DNA of 64,000 bases from Pachyseris speciosa (Eukaryota; Cnidaria; Anthozoa; Scleractinia; Pachyseridae), in assembly GCA_016490735.1 (NCBI GenBank), contig JAEMWC010000374.1, positions 414,501 to 478,500 of the forward strand, given 5' to 3'. Shown piece by piece: positions 44,836-56,884 of the stretch (its first letter is position 1; each line of letters starts with the position of its first letter). Under the pieces are notes generated by a model that was not told the DNA's origin, did not search any database, and saw only the letters and a list, made by a program, of their open reading frames with translations. The translations under genes and the position numbers were made by a program.

Positions 44836-45099
44836 TGATGATAATTTTAGTTTTCACATTTGTTTTTTAACAGTATTTAGCCTTGTAAATAGTTATTGTA
44901 AATATGTTCCTCATGACATTCTTATGTAAAGTTTTCTATATTTTCTTTATAATGATAATGATGATGATGATGATAACAGTTATAATAATTACTAATTTAT
45001 TAATTCCGTAATAATAATAATAATAATAATAATAAGCTATTCCATGTACTCTGTAATAATAGACTCAGTAAACTGTGCCTTATTATCAGTGTGTTGAAT

Positions 45100-45121
45100 A
45101 ATAAATAGAGGATATTACATG

Positions 45122-45168
<47 letters not shown>

Positions 45169-45209
45169 TCACGAGTGAGCGCAGCGAACGAGTGAGATAT
45201 CGAGTTGAC

Positions 45210-45240
<31 letters not shown>

Positions 45241-45243
45241 GGC

Positions 45244-45262
<19 letters not shown>
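45100..45262. repeat. 163-bp palindrome
   Basis: GATATTACATGCCCGC at the left pairs with GCGGGCATGTAATATT at the right. Long internal arms GATATGAATTTTATCTTC and CAACTCGATATCTCAC lead to a short centre near GAGCGCAGCGAAC. Confidence 0.85.
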
Positions 45263-45287
<25 letters not shown>

Positions 45288-45808
45288 CCATTTTCCTTTA
45301 ATATTTTCAATAGAACGTGTCGTTACTAAACATGGAAGAAGTACATGGACGAAAACCAAATTCATTTGATAAAGTCTAAAATGATGGCCCCTAGAATTCT
45401 AGATTCCGAGGAAAGCCAGTTGTAAACAACAATATTTTTGACCACTTCTAGACGTCAAAAACTAACAGTTACTCTCGTCTAATGTAATAAAGACAAAGCG
45501 CGAGAAAATCGTTCAAAGCCAAAAGAGCAAAAACAAAGTACTTTATAAGATGTAATTACAAATATTAGAAACAAAAGAAAGCGTAAAGGTTTCTCAAATT
45601 CATTTTGTAACTGATTTACCGTTCAACTCACTGTTCACATGTTCATGGTTCAATTTTCCTGACTGCTCCCACTGTCTGACTCAATGCACAACACACGATT
45701 TATTATGTAACCATAACGACGGTGATCTCTTCACATGTGAAGATATGAAGTTTTCGCGGGAAAGTTCACTTGGTATTTCACTGGTGTTTATATAATAAAA
45801 CAATCTTC
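45254..45808. mobile_element. Foldback element with inverted TTATATAAACACCAGTGAAA ends
   Basis: TTATATAAACACCAGTGAAATACC (45262-45285) and its inverse GGTATTTCACTGGTGTTTATA (45773-45795) enclose about 500 bp. The 45100 palindrome abuts the left copy, so the two may be parts of one element. No TSD was resolved. Confidence 0.55.
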
Positions 45809-45809
45809 T

Positions 45810-48050
45810 CTCTCAATCTTGTGGAATTATATCCCTGATTTTAGCCAACTTGGCGTACGCCTCATCGGCCAAGTATCAGGCGATATTGCGCTCGATTTCG
45901 TAGGATAATTGTTCAATACCTTGCAAGCGGCAACACTGGTGAAACAACCAAGTAATTATTTAAGAAATTTCTTTTCTAACCAAGCTGATATTACTAAAGC
46001 CAGCCTAGATTAGACGCTAAATTAAAGTATTTTCAATCCCTTTGAACTGCCGCCACTGAAGAAGCAAAAATGTCTGTTGCTAAGTTTAATTGAAAATGAT
46101 TGAAATCATCCCCCGCGCCTGTCATCTTTGAATGGGTATTCGGTTATTTATGCAAGCGCCTTTCAGAAGGGCATTCTTCCAGATGCTAAGATCTTCGCAA
46201 CGAAACGCCAAATTCTAAATATATCCACAATAGTCCATACAATAAATTTACCAGCCTGGATATACTGACCAAAGCTGATCAAAATAAACTGGACCTGGGC
46301 GAGTTTACGGTGAAGAAAACGAATAAATTTAATTAAAAAATATCTCAGTGGTATATATTAAACACGGAAATCGCCGGTTTAGCGTGAGAATATATTTCAA
46401 GTAAGGTGGCACTGAATTAACGAACAGATGTCATGACAGGAGTGCTCGATGGAGCCGATCTGCAAAATAACCGCTCTGCAGGCCGATTTTCGGCTGGCTG
46501 GCAAACTGTTTGCTGAAATAAAAATCTTGCTGGCAGTGTTATTTAACGAAATCTTGCTAGAATTTGTGTCTGTAATGAGTCTTATTGGCTGACAGGAATC
46601 AAAACACGTCGTTTCTGGCAGTTTGTCTTATTTCAATTTTCATGCTGGCTGAGAGTACTGAGGGCGCACTTTTATCTGCGTGAGATTGAAAATAAAGTGA
46701 ATGAAAAACAAACTGTCTTATCACGGGCTCGTAACGCAACTTTCAGGAGTCTCAAGTTACCGAATAGCATGTGCTGTCAGTTGGCGAAGTCAATCGGCAT
46801 TCGCTTTCAACGGCGGTATAAATACATTGGGTAACCAGCGCAGCTGCGATGGTGGAAGGTCCACTGAGTTCTGGTAAGTTATGTCTCTTCATTTTTCATT
46901 TTTTTAAATCGATAACTATCATCGTTTTCTGGCTATTAATTCAGTGAGGATATTTCTCTCCTAAAGTTTTTTCTTGATTCTTAACAACCATAGCAAGGAG
47001 GAGTTACCGTTACTCAGTCATTTTTTTTCTTTTGTCTTTACAGATATTCATTCTATGGGACTGCTAACTTTCTACAGTGTTGTTCTCTGGACGGTAGCTC
47101 GAAAATCTGAGTTGAGGGAATGTAGTTTATTTCCAAATCATTGTAGCCAGTCTTTACATGCGAGGTTAGATTGTAAGGTGTTTTTTTACCGTTCGTTTAT
47201 TACCGGAAACAGACTGCTCTGAAACGCGGGCGCAGCGCGCAAGGTCAGAGTTGCAAGTTTTTTCCCCTTCTGTCGATGCAGTAGATTGAGCGGTAACTAT
47301 TATTACCGAAGTTCTGCTTGTTAAGCAGGGTTTTGTATGCTGATCGTTCTGATTGATTTCCAGCGCAATAGATTAAACCTGACTAAACCCTCGAGTATAA
47401 ATTTTTTATGACATTTTGCCATTCTCATGATTTCCGTCAAATTGCGCGTGCCGTATCAAAGCGCATTTCATAGTGTCAGAAAGCGTAACTTTTAAGTTTC
47501 TAATAGAAGCAGTACAAAATCCTGCGAAAACACATTAAATGTTGTCTCCACCAAAGTGAGCTACGTAGAAGCCTGAGAAAATACATTGTGTCTCATTCTC
47601 TTAGCTAATTTTGGTGCTGTTTCTTCCCTTCAGTCTGACTTCAGTTCCTCTAAGATGTTTGTTTTTGCATGTTCTAGTCTATGGTTTAGTGTGGTGTAGC
47701 GTGTCCTGCCGAGTGACCATTTTTATGATAATTCCTATATAACCAGAAGCTCTTGAACAACATTACACAATCGAATTAATGCTCGTGATAATTTATACAT
47801 GTAATTTGTGAAAGAAGGTCTTCTCTGAATTAGATCCAGTTTCACGAAAGATCCATCAAAGAAAACATTCACCAAGACATAGACAATCTAGCCTTGTTAA
47901 TACGAACACTTCCGAATCTCCTCTCTGCGTGAAGTGTTTCTTTTCCAACAGATTCCACATTTCGCCGGGTATCTCAAAAAGTGTCATTTAAACTACATTT
48001 CTGTTTTCTAATCACCAAGAAGCACTACAAAGACAGACGCTAGCTATGAA
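45810..48050. other. Upstream region of GPCR copy 3; possible promoter and 5' exon
   Basis: No other gene was recognised. TATAAATA at 46817-46824 and a strong splice donor CTG|GTAAGT at 46874 are spaced as expected for a TATA promoter with a short non-coding first exon (about 46848-46873). An acceptor near 48020-48035 could join it to the receptor. This is inference. Confidence 0.3.
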
Positions 48051-48721
48051 AGCATGAATAACCTCACGTTTTCTTTGGCTTCCATTGATTCTAACACTTC
48101 GAATTCTCTTAGCAAAGAGCTCTGTTTGTTTCTGCCTGATCCGAAATTTGACAAAGTAACAAGACGATATGTCACCAATTTGCTCACAGGCGTTCTATTA
48201 AAACGCTGTTTTATTACCTTGTGCTATTGTGGCAAATTCACTCGTCATTTTAGTGATTATTAGGAAAGTTTCTCTTCGATCTCCCTTAAATTTATTGCTT
48301 GGATACCTTGCAGTTTCGGACCTTCTCGTCGGCTTGTTCGTCCAGCCAAGTTACGTTGCCTTTAGACTCGTTGAAAACCAGGACACGTTTTTTCCATGCG
48401 CATTGCGACCGTTACACACCACCGGTTTCTCTGTTTGTTATGGTGTGTCGCTTGTCACTTTATGCACCATTAGCTGCGAGAGATACATCGCCTTGTTTTA
48501 TCCTTTACGGTACTGTACGGGTCCGCAAATGACCCCCATATTGCACCATATTGGACCGCAAATGATCCCGAGCAAACAATAAGGAATGGCATGGTGGTGA
48601 AATGTTATGAATAGGGAATTGGCATGAAATGCGATTATTTTTATCAAAACCTTAAATCATGGCTCACGACCATCATTATTTATTTTAAAAAGGTAAACGT
48701 GGTCACACAATCAGACACAAT

Positions 48722-49711
48722 GGCCGTTTTTATGCTAGTCGTCTCGAGACGACTTTAATAACGTCTAGTATAAAATCCGTAAATAAGACAGAAGCATTTA
48801 ACGTCTGACGACTTTAACGTCTTCATTTAAGTGCGTCGTTTAGACGCACTTATCAGACGACTTTAACGTCTCAGACGTTAAATGTGTTTAGTATAAAAAC
48901 GGGACGACCTAACTGGGACGCATTTTGCCCTGAATTCCTTTGACTTACATATATTTTTCTCCCCTTACTCTTTGATTTTTTTATTATCTGTAATAACTGA
49001 TATGTAATAGAATTCATTTGGCACCGGCCACGAGTAGCGTTTTTGGCTAACTGCGTGCCAAGAAATTGTACAGTCAATATTATGGAATAAATGTCTTGTC
49101 TTTGTCCTGTCTTGTCTTGTCTTGTCTTGTCTTGTCTTGTCTTGTCTTGTCTTGTCTTGTCTTGTCTTGTCCTGTCTTTTCTTGTCTTGTCTTTGTCTTG
49201 TCCTGTCTTGTCTTGTCTTGTCTTGTCTTGTCTTGTCTTGTCTTGTCCTGTCTTGTCTTGTCTTGTGTTTGTCTTGTCTTGTTAATCAGCACTTCGTTCC
49301 TTCCTTGCTCTTCTTGGTCGCCACGGCACACAAGCAAAGTGCTTCGGCCATATCCATTCCCTCGTCCATCGCCTGAAAATGCCGCTTCCTCGACTGTTTT
49401 TCTTTGTCAAAAACATTTGCCTCTCCATTTCTTGTCTTTCTTGACGGCGCCGAGAATTAGACTTCTGAAGCTGCAATTCCGCCATGTTTATTTGTTGGTG
49501 CATTCACGCGTTTGGCGCCGAGTTCACTCGCACCTATTGTCCTCCGAGAATAGAACCCAGTCCTTTTTGGAAAAATGTTGTTGTTGTTGTTGTTGTTGTT
49601 TTCTGTTAGGTCATCTACTTTTGTGCGTCACGTTTTTATACCAGACGACTTTAACGTCTTAGACGTTAAATATGTCTGGACGACTTTAATGTCTCTAGCA
49701 TAAAAACGGCC
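48722..49711. mobile_element. Second transposon nested in element A (element B)
   Basis: Ends GGCCGTTTTTATGCTAG and CTAGCATAAAAACGGCC are perfect inverted repeats, flanked by AAT (48719-48721 and 49712-49714). Subterminal GACGACTTTAACGTCT-like motifs recur on both sides. It contains a (TCTTG)n array and a short minus-strand frame at 49282-49503 (MAELQLQKSNSRRRQERQEM) of unknown function. A 3-bp TSD suits the PIF/Harbinger group. Confidence 0.75.
49093..49285. repeat. (TCTTG)n pentamer array
   Basis: About 190 bp of CTTGT units with CTTTG and CCTGT variants, inside element B. All frames are open (repeated Leu-Val-Leu-Ser-Cys) but it is not a gene. Confidence 0.95.
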
Positions 49712-49761
49712 AATTTGTGCAACTGATGTGAAGCAGTCAATCGAATTTGTTATCAAACGAA

Positions 49762-49807
<46 letters not shown>

Positions 49808-49840
49808 GGAGTGAAACACGCAAATTTGGTTTATCAACGG

Positions 49841-50182
49841 AACAGCTAATGCTCACACGGCGGTGACAAGTTTCAGACGATCTCTGACCCCTGCTCTTTG
49901 ACCCCTGCTCCGATTTCAACTACATCACCGCGTTTCTCGCCTTATCACACCAAGATCCAAACCTATCTCGTTTTTCCTTCCATCTTTTGAGATCTTCATG
50001 TTTGTTCTTATCTTTAGTAACTCCAAGAACGCTCACAAATGATACCAATGAAGCTACAACAAGGCAGTTTAGCCATTTTTCGAGCCCGTGGGAGGAACAG
50101 CTAATGCTCACACGGCGGTGACAAGTTTCAGACGATCTTTGACCCCTGCTCCGATTTCAACTACATCACCGCGTTTCTCGCC
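49841..50182. repeat. Direct repeats of about 90-100 bp flanking a short minus-strand frame
   Basis: AACAGCTAATGCTCACACGG through CGCGTTTCTCGCC occurs at 49841-49941 and 50096-50182. The first copy has an extra TTTGACCCCTGCTC. Between them a minus-strand frame (49920-50111) encodes a possible hydrophobic signal-anchor (LNCLVVASLVSFVSVLGV) and a basic tail. Unidentified; it may be a further insertion within element A. Confidence 0.5.
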
Positions 50183-50960
50183 TGTCTCAGGCCAGTCGGC
50201 TGATTACCCATGAATGTGAGGAAGAAACATTTCTAGTATTCTTGTTACATTTTTTTTGAAAATGAGGGTGCTCAGTGAACAAAAGACTTTTATTTCAAAC
50301 GCCGTAATGAGATCAACTGCGGAATTTTCAGTTCTTTTTACGGGCGTGTGTGTATTTTAACTCTCCGTATATCTTTGTTGTACAATTGATTTAGATGCTC
50401 GATTTTCACCGAATTCCGGCACGTGCACCAAAGCGTTGATCATATACCCGACAGAAATGAAATCCGATTAAGCATGTTCTCGAACATGCTGGGGATGTTC
50501 AACACAACTAAACAGAAGACATGAAGCGAAACTCGCAGTTCACGATCACAACATGCGTCTTTATATCAACAATTCCTGTACTATGCAACCGGTGTCCTGA
50601 AATCAACAAACAGACAAAACGTTACGCAATATCACAGATTTTCCAGTAAAAACGGAAAAAATGTTTTTTTTCTGTGTAATTTTTATATCAATCCATGCCA
50701 TTCCTTATTTTTTGATCGGGATCATTTGTGGTCCAGTGTGGGGATCATTTGCCGTCCGGGATCATTTGCGGTCCATCTTGGGGATCATTTGCGGTCCGGG
50801 ATCATCACAGGTACCCTAAGCTCATGCTGAGTACCGTATCACGCAATATAAACAAGATGGCTGCAAATTATAAGGATTTGTATGGGAATCCCGGCAATCA
50901 GTTCTAGTTGATAGATATACAATAAAAAAGCCTTACCTTACATCCAAGGTGTGTTGCTTG

Positions 50961-51227
50961 CTATCTTACCGATCTATCGCGATTTGAGTTTTGTTTGCTT
51001 CCTGTGTTTCCACAAACCTTTTCCCTTGGATTCTGCGTCGGAATTGTTGCCGTGGGATATTTTTCCGTGGAATTTTGGGCTTCACTTGGAAGGGCTGTCA
51101 CGATGGACTGTATCACCTTGTCCTTTCTCTTAAGAGTGGAACCACAGGAAGCACATAAATCGTTCAAATCGCGGTACTCAGCATGAGCTTGGGGCGCCTG
51201 TGGGATCATTTGCGGTTCTGGGATCAT
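50961..51227 (-). CDS. Putative first exon of an element A protein, unidentified
   Basis: An 88-codon minus-strand frame starts within the right subterminal repeats and reads inward (AEYRDLNDLCASCGSTLKRK). It has one CxxC pair and a Lys/Arg-rich segment, then Thr/Pro-rich sequence. Its position just inside the right TIR is typical for the start of a transposon gene. No family was recognised and no continuation was found. Confidence 0.3.
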   Translation of the reverse strand: MIPEPQMIPQAPQAHAEYRDLNDLCASCGSTLKRKDKVIQSIVTALPSEAQNSTEKYPTATIPTQNPREKVCGNTGSKQNSNRDRSVR

Positions 51228-51859
51228 TTGCGGACCCGTACAGTACTGTCACGTTATTCGCTATTCAAGAGTTCTTAAACTGGTGATCTTTATCTGGATC
51301 GTGAACATCTTGTTAACAGGTCTACAGTGGGCTCATAATAAAGCAGCGAGAGGAATCCATCTTGCTTCATGGGTAGCTCTTTTGCTGGTTGACTGCTGTT
51401 GTGAGCCAGTTGAAAATACTTCCCCTGATCCGCCGCCATCAGAAACAGATCAAGCGCCTTGGATGTCACTCATTTCACAGGAGAAGTGGAGCGGGGCTGG
51501 TGCAGATCAAATTCGCGACAAATGTCGCATGTAGAGTAGCAGTTTACCTGGCATTCAATCTGCCAGTTCTTCTTATCACTGCAGTTCACCAGATAATGCA
51601 CATCAACATCGACACATACAACTTTTACAGCTGGGCAGAAACAGTAACCTTTTTTAACTCTTCTCTCAATGCGCTGATTTGCATTTGGAGAGTAAAAGCA
51701 ATCCGCGAAGCAATCGTAAAGCTGTGGCCAAGCACAGACAGAGAAGAGGCATATTTGACTTCCTTGGAACTGCGAAGTAATGATATCGTTTTAGTAAGCT
51801 TTAGAAGCGTTGCTTCTACGGAGGACCTTGTAGAAAATTAAGACAATTTGTTCGTTTGT

Positions 51860-51995
51860 ACGATTTTCATCATCATTATAATAATCATCATCGTCATCAT
51901 CATTATCATTATCAATATTATCATCAGCATCATCATCATCATGGTCATCATCTATATTATTATCATCGTGATCATCAGAATCGTGCTGTACAGTC
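51860..51995. repeat. (ATC)n/(ATT)n microsatellite
   Basis: Degenerate ATC/ATT triplets directly after the GPCR copy 3 stop codon. Confidence 0.9.
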
Positions 51996-51999
51996 TGAT

Positions 52000-53175
52000 T
52001 TTTAATCACGGTTGGTTTATTTCTCGTGTGATACAAACTTTCCGGCTGTGGAATATGGTTGGCATACGTTGGGAGGGCACTTAGCTGGGTGTCCTGGATG
52101 CTGCAAGGAAATTCGAAAAGGAAGGTTGGATTTGTGAATCTCAGTATATGGATGAAGACGATGAGGGACGTTTGCAATGATCGCGGCGCAATGTTAGCAG
52201 ACACAAGACCCAACGTCGCTAATTGATGAGTCGGATGGCTTCGTTTCAGTACGTCTTTACTGAAGGCCTGAGCCGATGGTTCTTACTGAAAGCACCAAGC
52301 AACGACTCTGGTATTTTTGGCACTAACTGCAGTTAAGTCGGGCGCCATATAACCGCACAATGACCAGAACTAACCGTTTCTTAAAGCGATTGTTGTAAAG
52401 GCCGCTATCGAATGCCTAATTACTTTTTGTATAATCGCTCTGTGTCTTTGTCGGCTGCTTAGATGAACATTAAACTGGACCAAAACTAAAATGCTTATTT
52501 GTACGTGTGTGAAGTATACTAAATTCATTAAATACATACATCTGGGATTATGCTGTCAGAGCGGGTCACTTTTATGCACAAGCCTTTTTTGATTCGTCTG
52601 CTTTTTAAACATAAGACTTAACGCAGATCATAAATCAAGCGGATGTAAAATGAAACTTACATGGAGGTACAATTTTTAACCAGATTTTCAAGCCCGTGTG
52701 AATCATCACATGGTGCTAATTGCATTTAACACTACGAATAGTCTCAAGAAAAGCCAGAACCAAAGAGCTATGCTTATATTAAAGACAGCACCGTTAAAAA
52801 ACGATTTTGAAAATTTACTTAGTTATGATTTGAATGTAGCAAATATTTCATGAAAGACAGACAAGATAGGCAAATACGTCCCCTCAACAACGAATTTTTA
52901 GGTGGGAGTATAAACATCTACCGCTTTTTTCGCCCATGCGCTACTAATTAAACCTGAGAACTTGTCAAAAACAAAATGGTAAAGTAAAGTTACTTCTGGT
53001 TTCCTGGACGATCAAACTTACTTAAGAGCATAAATATTTATTTGAATGCCAAAAGGCAACGCCACTATTCCCAGCATCAAAAGTGATGCCCTTAAAGTTC
53101 CTCAGAAAAAATACAAATTTGTAGTTGTTGGTGCGCTTGCTAACTTCTACTTATGCATTTGAACTCCAAACTCGA
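52000..53175. other. No gene recognised
   Basis: AT-rich sequence with only short frames and no transposon ends detected. Confidence 0.5.
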
Positions 53176-53182
53176 TTTTTAA

Positions 53183-53496
53183 AGGCCCATTATCACCCTT
53201 GATGCATCGCGCGCCGCGACCGTTAATTCTGGAATTTCGTGTAACACGAAATTACTCAGACTTCGAAGTTCTTGTTTATCGCTCTTGTTTTGTCGCATCG
53301 TGGACAAATCTCCAGACTTTTGGCCGTAAATATGTGCTTTGTTTATTCTTCTTCATTTCCTTGTATTATTTTCGGAACATTTTGTATGTATGTAAATTTT
53401 GGCTCGTTTAAAGTCAATCAGAGGCATCATTTAACAATGGCGCGATTTCAAAACAAAAACAAACGACCGCGTTGGATCAAGGGTGATAATGGGCCC
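53183..53496. mobile_element. TTAA MITE (314 bp)
   Basis: TTAA at 53179-53182 and 53497-53500. Ends AGGCCCATTATCACCCTTGA and TCAAGGGTGATAATGGGCCC are almost perfect inverted repeats. The frames through it at 53199-53541 are not genes. Confidence 0.85.
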
Positions 53497-53504
53497 TTAA
53501 ATGT

Positions 53505-54210
53505 TAACTGCGGCTTGCAAAGTAAACGTCAAATCTCATGACTGTTTGAAATTCTCGTCAACTTTATTCGCAGAGCACGCATTAGATTTGGATAACGCGG
53601 GCTTAATCCGAGAGAGAACGCAAGAACTTCTCATTTGAATTTTCAATTCAAACTAATGGACATGCATCATTGTGGAGGAGTCTCTGGGTATTTTTTCGTT
53701 TTATTCCCAAGAGAAACATCTCTTTTTTTCTTTGACAGGATCCAAAAGAAGATGGAGCTTTCCGTAAAGCCTAGCCGCTTATCCTAGCCGCGGCTTACCT
53801 TGGACGTGAAAGTGTTCGTGTAAATGCACTCAAACGTTGTCCGCGGCTTGCTGAAGCTGTGAACGATTGCTGCGCATGCTCTGTATTCATTTATACCCAG
53901 ACCTTCACGGCTGAAAATGAGCCGAAAATGAGTTCTGTTTATATTTACATCCTTCAAAAAGTGGAAAATGGCGACTACGACGGATTCATCTCTGACATAT
54001 TAATTATCCTGGAACCCAACACCAATCTTGACCGAAGAGAAAGTTTAAAATGAAAAATACGGCGAAAAATACTGCGTTTTTTGCTGGCCAAAGCCAGTCG
54101 TTTAGCTTTTTTCCTCACTCGAGCCATTGTTGCAATGACGACGCAGTTTCAGCTAATTACCCCAAAACGAGGCACCAAAACAAACTACGTCATCTATGTC
54201 ATCATTGGAC
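53505..54210. other. No gene recognised
   Basis: Short frames only. A CCGCGGC-rich block at 53760-53850 shares the AGCCGCGGCTTA motif with the palindrome at 54217. Confidence 0.4.
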
Positions 54211-54216
54211 CGATCT

Positions 54217-54318
54217 GGCCGCGAACTAAGCCGTGAACCATTTATACGAGCAGTTCGCGTCTTATGTAAGCCGTACTCGTATAAATGGTTCCTTTCGCCT
54301 CTCATGTAAGCCGCGGCC
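54217..54318. repeat. 102-bp palindrome
   Basis: GGCCGCG at the left and CGCGGCC at the right, with strong inner arms GAACCATTTATACGAG and CTCGTATAAATGGTTC. Confidence 0.8.
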
Positions 54319-54445
54319 TAAATTCTCTCATATAAACAGCCTTAATTTATTTGTGGTCGACCAGCGCCTGACATCTTATTCTCAGACCTTCTAGCACTTT
54401 ATTTCAACAAAAACAACAACAATAAAAACGTGATAAAGTGTTGAA

Positions 54446-56851
54446 ATGGGAAGAATCCTCAAAAAGCGCCGCATCACTAATCTAGGAGGAACCTCCAACC
54501 TATCTATAGACAGGAAGCTGCGATCAATTGATAAGGAAGCATTTATGAATGAAATTTGTAATAGCGAAATTTTCCAAATGGATACTGATGATCCTGATGA
54601 GCTTGCTGCTATATTTGACAATACATTGCGTTCTCTGCATACATTGCGTCTCTCATACATTGCGTTCTCTCCGTTAAGCATAAGAATACTACTATTCGAC
54701 CATGTGGGTCCATGGATGAACGACGAAATTATATTGGCTAGACGATAAAGGAGGAAAGCTGAAAGGAAATGGAGCTTCTAAAGCACACATTGATTTACTG
54801 TCTTACCGTACTATGAGGAATCGACGTGTGACGTTTCTGAGTAACAAGGCTCGTAGTGACTATTATACAAACTTCATAACTGAGAACAGCACAGACCAGA
54901 GGAGGTTATTTAAAGCAAGCAAGTCCTTGCTAAATTTATCGAAAGGTTCTGGCCTTCCACTATCTACCAATGATTATCAGTTGGTTAATGATTTTGGAAA
55001 ATTCTTCGCCCAAAAAATTGCTGATATCAGGTCAGTATTACAGACCAGATCTCCCTTCCTGCTACTACCAACGCCACTAGTACTGTGACTGCTTCCTGTT
55101 TTCAGAATTTAATCTGTTGTCCGAATCAGAGGTGTTTGATCTAATCACAGCTTCGTCCAAGAAGTCTTGTCCTCTTGATCCTATTCCAACCAAGCTTCTT
55201 AAGGAGTCCGTCGATGTGCCACTGCCCCCGGTCACCAAAATAATTAATCTTTCGCTTGATTCTGGTTATTTTCCGCGCACCTGGAAGTATGCTCTAATGC
55301 GGCCGCTGCTGAAAAAGGATGGATTACCCCCTGTCTTTAAGAACTTCAGACCAGTGAGCAATTTGGCATTTATCTCAAAGCTAGTTGCTAAGCAACTACA
55401 ACATTATTTAAATTGTAACAATCTGTTCCCAGTGTTCCGATCAGCCTATAGACAGAACCACAACACAGAAACTGCACTGCTTAAAGTTATGAATGACATT
55501 CTCTTGAACACGAACAATCAACTCGTTACTTTGCTACACGGTTCTGCTCGACTTGAGTGCTGCCTTTGATACAGTTAATCACAACACCTTGCTATGTCCG
55601 CTTGAATACTCATTTGGTATACAGGGAAAAGCCCTCTCCTGGTTTGCATATTACTTGTCTGGAAGAATTCAGCGGCTAATGATCAACGAGTCACTATTTA
55701 AACCTTTTAAATTAGAATGCGGCGTGCCTCAAGGTTCCTGTCTTGGTCCGCTATTGTTCCCGTTGTACACGAGTGAGCTTTTTGAGATTATTAAATATCC
55801 ATTCATCTGCCCATGATTCACTGTTACGCTGATGACTCACAAGTTTACATCTCATTTAGTCCGAACGACAGAGCTGAACATCTTGCTGTGGCGAGGAATA
55901 TGAAGACTGCAGTAAAGACATTCGTTTTGGGATGTTGAATAATGATCTTAAGTTTAAAGACGACAAGACTGAATTCCTCAGCATTGGTACATTACAACAG
56001 CTGGAAAAGCTAGATAATATCGGTATTCGTGTGGGTGACTCAGATATTCATCCCGTGCAACTCGTGAGAAATCTTGGTTGTTGGTTTGATTCCAGGCTGT
56101 CCATGGCATCATACATCACAAAAATCTGTGCCTCCTCATTTTACTATATTTATAATATTCGTCGGATCAGAAAGTATCTTTCACGGCAGTCAACTGAGAT
56201 ACTTGTCCATGCATTCATAACGAGTCGCCTTGGCTATTGCAATGGTCTTTTATATGGACTACCAGACCTCTTGTTGAATAAGCTGCAACGAGTACAGAGC
56301 GCTTGCCCCAGACTGAATTTTAGAGAACAGAAATTATATCATGTTACGCCTCTTATTTATGAATTACACTGGTTACTGATTAGATACAGAATTGAGTTTA
56401 AAATACTTTTAATTACTTTTAAGATTCTTAATTTTTTAACGCATACTTATTTATCGTCTCTCATTTCTCTTAGGCTCCCATCTAAATATAATCTAAGGAA
56501 TTCTAGCAATAAACTTTTACTTAGTAATCCGCGTTTTAAATCTAAAGCTACACTAGGTGATCGTTCTTTTACCTGTGCTGCACCGAAACTGTGGAATGCG
56601 TTACCATTTGACATAAGAAGCGCTAGCACAGTTGGTATTTTTCAAGCCAAGCTAAAAACTCACCTTTCCCGTCATGCATTGTTATCATAGTTGCTTTTAT
56701 TATTATGAGTTTATTTTTAATTGTAATTTTAACTTTTCAAATCCTTGTAAGTTTACTCTTAATTGTAATTTTAGCTTTTTAGCCTTTTTATTCCTTTTTT
56801 AATCTTGTCATGCGCATTTGAACATTTGATGGAATTTGCGCATTATAAATG

Positions 56852-56884
<33 letters not shown>

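Larger units (their letters stand above)
48514..51242. mobile_element. TIR transposon inserted in GPCR copy 3 (element A)
   Basis: Ends TGTACGGGTCCGCAAATGA and TCATTTGCGGACCCGTACA, flanked by GTAC on both sides (48510-48513 and 51243-51246). Removing it restores the receptor frame locally. The subterminal motif GGGATCATTTGCGGTCC is repeated several times at 50715-50795 and at both ends. An inner inverted pair lies at 50808-50836 and 51170-51200 (CGGTACTCAGCATGAGCTT). A 4-bp TSD would suit Sola-like elements, but no transposase was recognised. Confidence 0.8.
48054..51841 (+). pseudogene. Class A GPCR, copy 3, split by nested transposons
   Basis: 5' part 48054-48513: LCLFLPDPKFDK, then after a frame change near 48200 (about 4 extra bases) ANSLVILVIIRKVSLRSP, LAVSDLLVGLFVQ and SCERYIALFYPLRY. 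A 2729-bp transposon is inserted exactly after codon 'RY'. 3' part 51247-51841: HVIRYSRVLKLV, TM4 FIWIVNILLTGLQW, a second frameshift in TM5 near 51385, TM6 VYLAFNLPVLLIT, and TM7 NSSLNALICIW, where NP has become NA. The 5' half is about 90% or more identical in DNA to the intact copy at 57539-58600, apart from the indels. Two frameshifts, an NP to NA change and the insertion make it a pseudogene. Confidence 0.9.

Noticed and set aside
49066..49662. 198-codon Leu/Ser/Cys-rich frame resembling a membrane protein
   Set aside because: Produced by the TCTTG array inside a transposon; no domain beyond the repeat.
49841..50182. Short LTR pair of a solo retrotransposon
   Set aside because: Repeats of about 90 bp lack TG...CA ends and a primer-binding site; kept only as direct repeats.
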